From assembly GCF_030272615.1 (NCBI RefSeq), contig NC_081408.1:66412546-66476545 (forward strand): a DNA stretch of 64,000 bases, read 5' to 3'. Below are positions 11,853 to 23,520 of this stretch, piece by piece. Position 1 is the stretch's first letter; the number at the start of each line of letters is the position of its first letter. The DNA is from Cryptomeria japonica (taxonomy: Eukaryota > Streptophyta > Pinopsida > Cupressales > Cupressaceae). A model generated the notes under the pieces. It saw only the letters and a program-made list of their open reading frames with translations. It did not search any database and was not told where the DNA came from. A program made the position numbers and the translations under genes.

Positions 11853-14181
11853 TAGGTTATTGGTATAGTGTATCACTAGTAAGGAGAGAATGTCAAGTGT
11901 TAAGTGATGTGTTGACATGGAGAAGAGCATGTGAACAAGCAAGATGAACAAGGTGCTTGAGATGTTGTTTGTGATGAAGAGGCAGAATGTTACCTAAATC
12001 ACATCAACACCAAAAGAGGAGAATGAATAGGTCATCGGTATGCTGTGAGGTTGCAAAATAATAGGACTCCTACTGGATGAAGATGTAGTCACTATGGGAA
12101 GAGATGACTGACTTTGAAAGTGCCAACACTAGATCACATGTACCTACTTGAAGATAGGATGCACAAAAAGGGAAGCCACATGAGTACATTACAGGATGTA
12201 GATGACAAGGTGTCACTCCACCGGTAAGTAGAGCTTATCTCCTAGTATGCATAATGTGTATTAATGTTATGTGAGATAAGGAAGAAGAGGTAAAGGTGAG
12301 TTTTTTAAGGCTCACATCGGATCTACTAATGAATCGAAGGAATGCCTGAAGTACATAAAATTAGGGTTATGCAGTTGATTGACAGAGAAGGCATGTTGGG
12401 ATGCCGGATCAAATAAAGTGTGATGAATTTGTCACCTTGACAAACCGACAGAAAGGTTATTTAGGCTGATGAAGGAGGTAAAGTGGTGTAGCTAAAAATA
12501 GAGAATGAAACCGGCATGCAGATGTCTTAGTTGGAAACCACTAAAGGATGATGACATGTTGTCATCATGATCACTACCGGTAAGCATGAGAATCGGTAAG
12601 GAAGCAAAGAGGCTAAGAGTTGTGACTCTCATCTAAGGGAGATGAACATGCTATGGATAGACATGTTTGGTAAACCAATTAAGGAGTTCCACCGATGGTT
12701 TAGAAAAGAGAAGACATGAGCAGTTAATCGATAGAATTTGAGATACTGACAGGGTTAGTATACTGACAAAAAAGAAGGACCGGTAGAGTGATTTGTCGGT
12801 GATCCTTTTTGGGTCGACATGAAAATCCAAGCTGGCAGTTGCTTGATGTGAATGCCATGTACAAATTGAGTGGAAATCTTGTAAAGGTTGGTGAAGTGTC
12901 ATGTAGAGATAGGTGTTTCTACAGGTGTGCATTGAATATGGATCCCATGACTTGTGGATCGGATCATAAGAGTGTGGCTTGAGAAAGAATGAATGATAGA
13001 GAAGAATCATGGATTTGTTGGCACCTAGATCAGATCAAGAAGATCAAATTGTGAGAAGACCTTGAGATGGAAACAAAAAAATAATTAATAAAGTTTTGAC
13101 AGAGGCAAGTCGAGATACATGACCATATTTTCTTTATTTGGAAAACGTGTATTGGAAGGCACGACAATGGCGGTGATGAGAAAAAAGTTGTTTGGGCAAT
13201 TAGATCAGATAGGATCTAATTGGATCTGGTTTTACTCGAGGTTGATGAGGAAACCCTAACCGCCTAGAATTTGAATTGGCCTTTGGTGGGAAAACTAGGT
13301 TATAAATAAGGAAGCCAAACAAATTGAAGGTTGCTGCTAAAGAGAAGAGCATAGAGGTGCTGCGAAGTGATTAAGTGTTAATTTTGCATGTGAGAGAAAA
13401 TTCGTCAAGTGCTCAATGAATATCTAAGAAGAGACTGAGTGTGAGGGAGAACCAGGTTGATGTGTTCAACTAGCAGCAGTGTAGAACTGGTAGTGTCTAT
13501 ACCGGGAGAGAAGAAATGAAGGAAGGTGCAAACAAGGTAAGCACATAACCGACATAGTGTAGTACAGGTGAAGAATAGAGTAGTAAGGAGGAGATCCTGT
13601 AGAGAAGAAGAATAGGAGAGGTGTACCAGTAGAGTTTACTAGAAGTGAAGCAACAAATGAGTGAGTTGGTGCAACAAAGAAGGTGTCTCATTGACAGAGT
13701 AAGGTATATGGAATGGTTAAAAGATTCATTTGTAACAGAATAAATACTTTTGTATTTCATGTTTTCAATGTGAACACTGAGTTGTAGAATAAACTAGAAT
13801 GGTTTGTAGCTCCTTTGGGTTGTAGCCCATAAATCAGGTAGGGGTTGGTGCTCCTTGGGTTAGTGCCCTAAATCAATGGTTGTAGCAACTTGGGTTTGTG
13901 CCCTAAAATTTATAACAGATTTCACTATGAGGCTAGATTGTAGCAGTAGAATCTAGCAGTATTTCTCACCGAGTTTTTTCCCATCTTGGGTTTTCCTCAT
14001 ATATGTTGGTATTATGTGATGTCCCTTTGTGTGAATGCATTTGTGATTAGTCTCCTCACTAACAGGTAAGTCTGCATTGTGTTAGATCCCATAATCGGTA
14101 TACACACGTATGTTAATTAAAGGGAAAATGTTTAAAAACCATTGATTCACCCCCCCTTTGAGTGATGCATTGTGTCTAACA
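11853..14181 (+). mobile_element. 2.3-kb solo LTR (copia-like)
   Basis: The duplicated SRO unit is interrupted here by 2329 bp flanked by ATTGA at 11848-11852 and 14182-14186. The right end reads TGTGTCTAACA, preceded by a CACCCCCCCTTTGAGTG block (about 14147-14163). That is the usual 3' end of the copia LTRs in this region. The left end reads TAGGTTATTGG, so the expected TG is mutated to TA. There is no primer site, gag or pol. The length is unusual for copia LTRs, and the short frames inside it are not supported as genes. Confidence 0.8.
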
Positions 14182-14294
14182 ATTGAATAATAACAAACAT
14201 ACATAGAATAGTTCAAAAATATATAGCAGCAATTTTTTTTTCAAACAGTGCTCTAACAAAAGAGAAAAACAGAAAAAATAAAAAATCTGCTTAC

Positions 14295-15530
14295 CTAACA
14301 CATAAGCAATTTGCGGGTGCAAGGTAGACTCCCTTACCAGAAAATCCACCATATTTCGGGGTCATAGGCTACACAAAATGATGCTATTTTTCCATAGATA
14401 CCATCCCTCGAGTTTCCACACCAGACACACTAGACATTGCCATCACCTCCATTCTTTCTGGAAATGTTATCTACATGCCCCTAAAGATAATTGAATCTGG
14501 ATTGCCCCACCAAACTTAGATGCAAGTTGCGATAAATTCTAATAATGCTTGTAAAATTCACTAGCTTTCTAAGATAGGACAAAAACTTGTTTCTCACATC
14601 CAAAAAAATCCTGCTCATCATCAGTTACCAACTTAATCAAATTATCTCGTGTGCCCTCAAAAGTGTCATTTGTAATGAAAACCCTAATAGAAGTGGGGCA
14701 TTGAGAGTCACACAAATCTGAATCACTCGAATGTAACTCCGCTTTGATAGATTTTGGATCTTTGTCACTAAGTACTTTATAATTTTTCAGGCTTGAAAAC
14801 ATCATTTGAAGGGCAATTTCTATCACCCACATCATAGAGAATTCTAAGGAAAAAGAATTTTCCATCAACATGTTACAAGTGCAGTTGTTGTTGCACCAAA
14901 AGATTGACTTGTTAATGCCCGATACAAGCACTAGACTTATAGAATCCATAGGACGCAGTTAATCCATCTCACAAACCCAAGCACTGTGCTACAAAACACA
15001 AGGAGACCAAGGGCACACGCCTTGAACATAATGTCAATCCAGGCAATGGATCTCTAGTGCCAAATTTTGGATAAATTAGTAGCATATGAAGAAAATTCCA
15101 CTATGCATGAAACACCATCAATGGCCACTTCTACCACTCTCTTACCATCTTGGAAAGCCTTCTTGAGGAGCACAAAAATTTCAGATGGGGAATGCATCCA
15201 ATCATCTTTGTAGAAATACATAACGCGAGCTGGAATGTCACTTTTTCTAAGATTACTATAAATTTTCACTATCGCCTCAGCATGGGAGCAGCACTTAACA
15301 AATCCATAGAGGATTGTGTCCCCTTTCTAGGGGGTACCAATGACCACTTTTTAGCATTCATATATGAGGTTATAGCCCATTTTTGCTTCAATTTGGTTTT
15401 GTTGACTAATGATTGATACATAAACTTTCCTCTAACATCCATTTTAAAGCAAACCAAAGAAATGAAAAGTGCAATATAAATCTCTATTGTCATTTGTTTA
15501 CTAAGGGTACAAGGCTCCAATGCCCAAACA
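14295..15530 (-). pseudogene. RCD1/SRO-like WWE-PARP relic, copy 2
   Basis: This is homologous to copy 1 through its length: N-terminal block 15520-15270, WWE block about 15269-15040 (KKAFQDGKRVVEVAIDGVS), middle block 14949-14569, PARP block 14450-14295. Unlike copy 1 it keeps the catalytic-domain stretch YGGFSGKGVYLAPANC (about 14360-14300), followed by GTAAGC, a good splice donor at 14294. The HG of the PARP motif is CG here. It has the same TAG (14430-14432) as the other copies, a frameshift near 14352, and stops between blocks. The downstream exons are not recognisable. Confidence 0.75.
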
Positions 15531-16180
15531 AATTAGCACAATGACAATACTAAGTGTTTTAGAACCATATAGAAATTTACACTGTTAATTTGAATCGCAA
15601 AGCGTTCAAACAAGTTTGAGATTTAAACCTGGCCTATATTTAAGAATAACCTTTGCCGCCCAAGTCATTTGGTGTCGTTCCTTGGTGGTTTAATAGGTTT
15701 TCTTGCCCAGGAATTAAAAATGTTAATTAATGTCCTTATTTCTTCATCTAACTGGTGGTCTCTTGATTATGCAATAGTCAAATTTACTATTTTCATTCTT
15801 TTATAGTTGTGAACCTGGTTTCTTCTTTAAACTACTTTGGGTACTTTTTTATTTAATAGGCTATTCATGGTGGGAATTATTATATCTGATACATGATATA
15901 TTTATCATCTCAAAGATTTTGATGTTCTTTTATTTCAATTTTAAATTTGTACTATAAAAATTTAATGGAAAATTTAATAATCTTGTAAAAAGTGACAGAT
16001 AGAAAATTGTGTATTACTTTCTTGTATTAAAAAAACATATTTACTTGTCATTTAATAAATTATTTGTGTTTAGATTAATTATTTGTGTTAATGGCATGTA
16101 ATTTTACTTTTTTGTCTTTATGTTATTTTTTATGTTTTCCTTTTTTTTTTCTTATTTTGTTTTCTAAAATGATTTTAATT
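15531..16180. repeat. Duplicated flank upstream of SRO relic copy 2
   Basis: This is the second copy of the 9291-9945 flank. It carries a roughly 50-bp insertion around 15877-15920 relative to the first copy. The similarity ends soon after the T-rich block near 16140. I see no coding content. Confidence 0.65.
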
Positions 16181-17418
16181 ATAATCAAAATTAATTAAGA
16201 TTTAGGGTAAAATTAATTAAAATTTATTTATCTTTTTTTAAAATTAATAATAAGTAAATTAAATTATGTTTCCCATTGTAATGAATAAGAATATGTTTAA
16301 TTAATTGGGGTAAGATTTAAAATTATAATTAAAATTATATAAGATTATTTTAATCAAATAACTATTCAATTTTAGGATTCAAAAACAGAAAACAGAAAAT
16401 ATAATCTATTAATTATTTTTTAAAATTATTAAATAATAATTATAAATATTTTAATGAAATTTATTATAATTCTAATTCTAAATAATAATTATTTTAAAAT
16501 TTTAAATTATTTAAATTGTTTTAATTTAGGAATTATTAATTAGGGTTATAAACTGGTGATGTTACAATTAGGGGACATTGTCTTCACATAACAATGCTAA
16601 GGCTCACAATGACACCATAACAAGATGAAAAGAACCCATATTATTGTTTCTTTTTAATTCCATTGAACACAAATAATTTTAAACACATATATATGTAATT
16701 AAAAGAATATAAAAGAAATAATATTAGAATATATATTTATTTTTCATTTTATAAATATAATTAGTTAGTATTTCTAGAAAGTATATTATGATTCAATAAA
16801 AGGGTATATATATTTAAATTTAATTTAATAATAATAGATAATAGATAATATAATAATAATGTAATATTATTTGGAATGCAATACAATATTATTTGTAATA
16901 TAATATTATTTTATATATAGTACACATTAATATAAATTTTAATAGAATATATTAATATTATTTAGGGTTGGGGGTAGTGTGCAATATTAATATTATATTA
17001 TATTATTGTTATCCATTTTAGACCTTGAGTCTATCATTTAGTCCACTTAAGAAGTCTTCATGCATTATTTATTTATGCATGGTCTTAAAGGCATAAATTA
17101 GTATGTGCCTAATAGTTAAGTTATTTCTTATGGTCTTTTCCCTTCATGCAAAGGTCAATTTTTTATATTTTGCAAAGGAGGTAAGTGTTCATGATGTTTA
17201 TCATGTTATGTATGGTTTTATTTCTTTATTAAATACAAAGTTATGTTCAAAAGGAATTTTTAGCCTTTTATTCATTCAAAAGCCACCCTTAAAAATAAGA
17301 AAAGAATGAAGTTTATCTTAGGTCTTGCAAGAAGCCTTTGTTTTTCTCTTGTTTTTTACATGGAAACAAGGTATTTTTAAGTGATATAGAAATAAAAAAT
17401 ACATTAATAAATGATATT
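16181..17418. other. Very AT-rich unassigned DNA
   Basis: It is dominated by short A/T runs (16190-16960). No coding frame, terminal repeat or RNA gene is visible. A small open frame at 17103-17309 is not supported by any recognisable motif. Confidence 0.5.
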
Positions 17419-18095
17419 TTTAGACACCTAAAATTGTCTTATCCTAATTAAATAAATATTTTTTATTTATTTAAATTATCTTTTCCCTAAATTAAATAGA
17501 TATTTTATTTATTTAATTGGTCCTGCTTCCTCTTTAAATTCAATATATCTTTATTTATTTAATTTACTCATTAGATTTTACCCTCTATGACACTTGTCAT
17601 TTATCTATTAATTTTCCTCCAACTACCCTTTTATTATTTTACCATTTTCCTCTACCTACGCTTTTATCTTAGCGAACCATTTATCCTTTCACCTCTTAAT
17701 CTTATCCCTTCATTTCCTAAGGTGTCTTATGTATAAGAGGATCCTTTCATCCTCGTCAACACTAGTCATTCAGCTAAGACTTTTATTTAATCTACCTTTT
17801 AGCGATCAAACAATCAAACATCTATGCAACCCTAAGTCATTCTTTGTTGAGCTCTTGTGCATAATACAAAATCTAAGAGAAATCACATCAAACAATATCA
17901 ATAGAGATAGGAAACAATGGAGATCAAACCCTACTAAGCATGTGAATTCCATAATCTTTCTATTTTGTTTTGATTTGCATGTTTCGTGTTCTTTATTGGT
18001 GTATGGTGGATTCTTAATTGTAGAACTAGTGTTTTATGTGGTTAGATCTTTGTTGGTTTCACAATAGCTTTCTCATTCAATTTTTATCATTTACA
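17419..18095 (+). repeat. Diverged 5' LTR of a Tat-like gypsy family
   Basis: The left end (TTAGACACCTAAAATTGTC) and the following AT-rich palindromic blocks match, in inverted orientation, the LTRs at 37918-38715 and 53313-54110. So does the gene-like portion around 17690-17960. It ends TTTACA at 18095 and is followed by TTTTGGCACACCCAGTGGGA, matching the primer site of the complete element at 53292-53310. No matching 3' LTR is found in the window, so this is a truncated old member of the same family. Confidence 0.75.
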
Positions 18096-19324
18096 TTTTG
18101 GCACACCCAGTGGGACCTTAGTCCATTTTTCTAACATCATTTTGCATTTTTAAGTTTTTATGTCAAGCTGGAAATTAGATTTGTGGTGGTTGTAGGTTTA
18201 AATCATGTCTATGAAATGTTTTGTTGCATTTGTGTTTTATTTTTTATTTATTTTTTGTTGGATCATCAAAATCATGTCTGTGCCTCATATTTTGGCATTT
18301 GAAACTAATAGAATCATGTCTCCATGTCTGCATATCCTTTTTTAGCATCTATGTATTCTTATTCCATGTCTAGGTTTTTTGGTTTTGATAGCATTTTACA
18401 TTTTTATTCGTCTTCTATGTTCAGTGTGTGTGCATCTAAGTTTAGCAAAATCATGTCTCTGACTAGTTATATCACATATTTGACATTTTTTATCACGTAT
18501 ATGATCTATATTGTCATTTTTTTTGGCTTCTGTGATTTTACAAGTTGTACATTTTTGTCAAACTATTTTTGCATCCATGTATAATCTTTTCACATCTACA
18601 TAAGGTATAATTTTGTGTTTTTTTTTTGCACTGAGTTTTTGTTTTTCATTTAGGTTGAATTTTTCATTTGATTTGGTTTTTTGTTCTAACCCCTCTTTGG
18701 CCTAACAAAGTGGTGCAGCTATCTATATCATCTTGTTGAAAACCCAATTTCACATTTCTTTTTGGATTTTGTAAAATTAACCTCATAGGTGTGCTTCAAC
18801 GTTGGGGGTAATCATTGAAACTACTAATTATTTGCTTGTAGGAGTAATTTAGTTGTGTGTTTTCTTTTTCTAGCTTAATTTGGGTCACATTTTTTTATTT
18901 GTAACTTGTTTCAAGAGTCTTGTTCTTTTGGCATAATTTTTTGTTTTAGATCCCTAATGTAATAACAAAAGTATCCCCTCCCCTCACCTTCATTAGACAT
19001 TGGGTGTAAGTGATTTTTTTATTATCTTCTTTATTTAGGTAGAAGGGCTTGCCTCTCAAGTAGCCCATAAGACAAAATGAGAGGGAACAACCCAAGTAGT
19101 ACTTCTTCAACCTGCTATATAAATTAAAAAGTTGGGAAAATTCGTTACTTGGTGAAGTGAGACTACCCAATAGGTTACTTCAATAGGTTATTAAGTGAGT
19201 CAGTTTCACATGGTAGACACCAAGTTTCACTGAAGTTCCCCTACTAGACACATTATATTAGTGGCCTATGCTTATTTTGTCTAAACATCATCATAGCTTT
19301 AGTGCAAGGGGATAGCTATGTTGA
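18096..19324 (+). other. Primer site and decayed leader of the Tat-like fragment
   Basis: It begins with the primer-binding-like sequence noted for the preceding LTR and continues as T-rich non-coding DNA with repeated ATCATGTCT words (about 18145-18455). No gag frame is recognisable. It stops where copia LTR-like sequence begins near 19325. Confidence 0.5.
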
Positions 19325-19507
19325 ACGGACCAAAATACTAAGAGAGGGGTGGGATGAATATTGTACACAAATTCTTAAAATGAAACACATAATATTCTAG
19401 TCATAAATTAATCTTAATTATCCTTGAAAACAACAAAAATAAATTACAGAACACAACCACAAAAAAGACACAAAATATTTGTATACGTGGAAAAACCAAC
19501 GATGAAA
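19325..19507 (-). repeat. Fragment of a copia LTR end
   Basis: ACTAAGAGAGGGGTGGGATG near 19338 and the downstream TACGTGGAAAAACC block (about 19483) are degenerate versions of the 3' LTR end found in the minus-strand copia elements (compare 6900-6930 and 7210-7230). It is too short to place in a family. Confidence 0.5.
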
Positions 19508-20375
19508 TATTTTAGTAAATTATAAACACTATTCAAAAGTTATAACATTTCAAAGATTCTTTATTATCATAATATAAAGTTAATCTTCTTTTAAATATTG
19601 GGAGGATGATATTTTGTATAAAAATATGAATGTAATTCATTAAGTGAAATTCAAATTATGTGAAATGAGGTAGGTTCCTCTTAGAAATTATGTGTGTGGT
19701 GTGTTTTCATTCTATCTGTGATGATTGACTTGTTCATGATCAATAAGAATATAAATAGACACACACACACAAACACACACATATGTGTGTGTGTGTGACA
19801 TGTGATATACCTTCCTAATTTAATAATTACATTATCTTATTTATGGATGAAATATCTTTTATTTGATATAAATATTCTTATATATTTAGACATTAATGTT
19901 TCTACATTTTTATTTGAAAAGAATATTACTTACTCATGATAAATATGCACAAGAATAAATTTAGATTTAGTTGGATTGAGTAATATCATTTACTTATGTT
20001 ATTATCTAAAATATCCATAGTAGGAATATAATGCATTAGTTTCATAATGGTGTTCATATGCATTAAAGAAAATGGATAGAATTATTTTTTTTTTTGGTGA
20101 TTGCTTGAATTATAGATAATAGTCTCCTCTCCTAGTGTGTGTTTGAGCTATGAATCTAGAAAAATGTGCCTAATATGGGTAAACAAAGAAGGATGATCAT
20201 CTTCTTGATAAAAACTATATATTTTAAAGTGCTTTGGCCAAATCCATGTTCATTGAAATAGATGAATTAACCTAGAAGACTTCTTAATATGTTTCTCTAC
20301 CATATTCTAATAATAGGGCATTGTATCATCATTTATTAAGATATGCATGTAGATGTATTTGCTACATGGGCACCT
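19508..20375. repeat. Duplicated non-coding segment A, second copy
   Basis: This is the counterpart of 10990-11847. It leads directly into SRO relic copy 3. The inverted CA/TG microsatellite at about 19760-19798 is longer than in the first copy. Confidence 0.75.
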
Positions 20376-20428
20376 AATAATAGTCGTATAACAAAAGAGA
20401 AAAACAAGAAAAGCAAAAATCTCCTTAC

Positions 20429-21890
20429 CTAACACACAAACAATTTGTAGGTGAAAGGTAGACTCTCTTACCAAAACATCCTACATGTTTTGGGGTCACG
20501 GGCTGCACAAAACCATGCTTTATTATTCCATAGATGTCATCCCTCTAAAAGAAATATAAAATTAGAACACAAATAAACTATTCTATTGATTCAAGAGATT
20601 ACAAGACCTTCTTGATCAAAAAATCAAGGATCAGACTAATTGATAGATAATGAATTACAAATGCCTCATTATATAGAGGTCTTAAATACATCTAGATATT
20701 GAAAAACTTATATTATTAAAAATAAAGAAAAAAAACTATAACTAAAAAACTAAAATAATTTGTTGTAGTCATCCCAAATAAAGCTAAAAAATTAAAAAAC
20801 ATAAAACTATGCAAGTGGGAGGAATTACTAAACAATATTCCAGCAATATCCCCCTTAATTTCAACCACTAATTGATGTAACACAAAGAACAATTGTATTT
20901 TCCTCTTGCTTCAATGGAATCAACTCCTACCTCAATCCATCATGCACGATCTCTATTTAGACTACAAATTCTTCAACATTTACAAGATCCGCGATCTTCT
21001 TCATACAAATATATATTTTCAATGATTTATTATATTTTTCTAAGTTTTCTCCTTCAACAATCTTATAAACGAAGGGCTTCACTTTTTTGGAGGTGGTTTT
21101 AAACTTATAGTTTATGCCAGATTACAATCTCTACTTTCGAGGGTTGACTTCACCTTATTGAGGAGGTGCATTCTGCATTGAAAGTAGGCTTGACATTGTT
21201 GGCTTTAAAAATACTTCACCCTTTGAACACGGGTGGCTTTCTAATGGAAAAATATCATAAAAATGGTTTGTAATCTTCATCAATCTCCTCTGGCAGCTTC
21301 CTATGGATTTCTTATTTTGTCTTTAGCTATGACTTGATTTAGTAATTTATTTAGTGCTTAGAGTGGTTCTTCAATCCACATTCTATCTATTCTTCAAATT
21401 CATGAACCTAGAAAACTTTGTTGAACACTATTTGATACAAATGAAAGAAATATAAAATTGGATCACAAATAAACTATTTCATTGATTCAAGAGATTATTG
21501 TAAGAGCTTCTTGGTCAACTGATAGAGAATGAATTACATCCGCATCATTATATAGAGGTCTTACATACATTTAGATATTTGAAAACTTGTATTCTTGAAC
21601 ATAAAACTAAAAAACTAAAACAATTTTTGTTGTAGTCATCTCAAATAAAGCTTAAATATTAAAAACATAAAGCTCTGCAAGTAGGAGGAAATTACTAAAC
21701 AATATTCCAACACTCTTGAGGTTCCATGCCAAGCACACTAGACATCCGCATCACCCACATCTTTCAAGTAATTTCATCCATGTGCCCCTAGAAAGCATTG
21801 GATAAGGATTCACCACAACACTATGATGCGAGTTTCAATAAATTATGTTAGGGATTCACGACAACACTATGTAGAGAATCCACACAAAAA
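20429..21890 (-). pseudogene. RCD1/SRO-like relic, copy 3, split by a TRIM-like element
   Basis: Two pieces (20429-20545 and 21713 to about 21890) align with the PARP exon of copies 1 and 2. The catalytic motif CAWHGTS is best preserved in this copy (about 21722-21738). The shared TAG is at 21738-21740. The other piece ends in GTAAGG, a splice donor at 20428. Sequence beyond about 21850 no longer aligns, so the WWE half is missing or unrecognisable. Confidence 0.65.
20546..21712 (-). mobile_element. TRIM-like non-autonomous LTR element
   Basis: Direct repeats at 20546-20845 and 21442-21712 flank about 600 bp of non-coding sequence. On the minus strand the LTR begins TGTTGGAATATTG and ends TTTCTTTCA. 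A purine tract (TTAAGGGGGATAT) precedes the left LTR. TTGTATCAAATAG, resembling the Met-tRNA primer site, follows the right one. Total length is 1167 bp with no gag or pol. It sits exactly in the PARP exon of SRO copy 3 with a CTC(T) repeat at both edges. The right LTR has about 30 bp less than the left. Confidence 0.8.
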
Positions 21891-23520
21891 TGACGTTAGG
21901 GAGGTTTCTTTTTCCCAACTCACCTATTCAATAGGTCCAATCCTTCCATAACTTCACAAATTCCTCACCAGGCTCCTAATCCACTCACAAGGATACAATA
22001 GCCCTAGCACATCCAAACCTCTTCAAACTCTTATCTAACCACTCACACATGTTCCTCCATACATATTGAACAACCTTGAACCCACATCCATGCTCTGAAG
22101 CACTCAAATATCTTCAAACCCCTTTATGGTCACTCAACCTAGATTGAACCCTATTTGGACTTTCACTCTACCACCAATGTCAACTCACAATATGAAATAA
22201 GAACCACAAACCAAGTAAATCATAGAACCATTGAACACCATTATTTCTTGACCAAATCACCTTTCTACAACCCCCCATCCACCCTAAGGGATTGAACAAA
22301 ATTCATTGTAGGTTTAATGTTTTTAGGATAGTCAAACTCCATGTAAGAATAGTCCTGTCTACAAGGATTACTATCTTCCTAACAAAAATCAAAATGATCA
22401 TCACAAAGGTGGTAAACTCTCCTGATTCCTTCCTTACTCTCAAATCAACACCTATCCTCATCCAACTTTTGTTAAACAACAAATCTTGTCATACTATTAT
22501 ATGTAGCAGTCCTAGTATGTTTTATGAAAGACATGTCATATTTAAGATAATTATTAACTTAGGCTTCCTTACCACTTCTCAATGCCTACAATGGCTTGTA
22601 TTGACTCCTAGGTTCTCCGTAAACACTCATAAAAATCCAAATATAAAATGAACCCACACTCATCTATTCAAATAAAGTTCCTGTATACTATCAAACTATG
22701 ATAGTCACAAAGCAAATTCTAGGATAGTCATAAATCCACATGAATGGATTGGCTTCCTTGGTCACTTAATACTTGGATCATGCCAACGAGTCCCTCACAC
22801 TTCCCTCTCTTAATTTAAAACACCATTAAAACACCTTTGTTGCATTTACAACACTCAAAACTAATAAAATCACTAATAAGAAAGTGTAGGAAATCTCAAC
22901 TTTTATTGATATTCTTCCTTAATACATGGAAACAAACCGTACATTTAACAAGGAAAAAACTTCATAATATCCTCCAAGATTTAAAAATGATTACAACCAC
23001 CCTTTCAACTTTTTTTTAAGTAACTCACTCCTAATTACCCTCATAATGTAAAAAGTTGATTTCTCAACTCTTTGTCAACTTTGAAAATTTTGCTTCAAAT
23101 TGAACATAGACCTAATCTATGACTTCCATGACTCCATATTGATTCAAATATGTCCAAATACATCTATACATTATAAAATACCTTACATGACTCATTGACA
23201 CACATGTTCAACATAGTGACAACTTTTGACAATCTTGTCAATATGACCTCATTATGACTCAAAACTCTATCTTATAATCTCAAAGACATTTATTACATCA
23301 ATAATGGTCATGATTGGTATTATTAAATATAAAAAAACTCAAAGTACTTAGGATATTTCATCATAGCCTCATTAAGGCATGAAGGCCTATTAGGTGCTCC
23401 TGCACCATACACCCATCCTTGAAATCTTCCCAAGTCTCTTGGAACTATTATACCTACAAAAAAAACTTGATTAGATGCTCCTCTCTATCCTTGAAATAAT
23501 CTCATCTTTACTTTAGGCTT
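21891..23520. other. Unassigned non-coding DNA
   Basis: I see nothing I can support. The open frames at 22292-22651 and 22837-23019 have no recognisable motif and no coding-like composition. Confidence 0.5.

Noticed and set aside
12651-13760. Minus-strand frames inside the 2.3-kb solo LTR
   Set aside because: They have no family motif and lie in an LTR.
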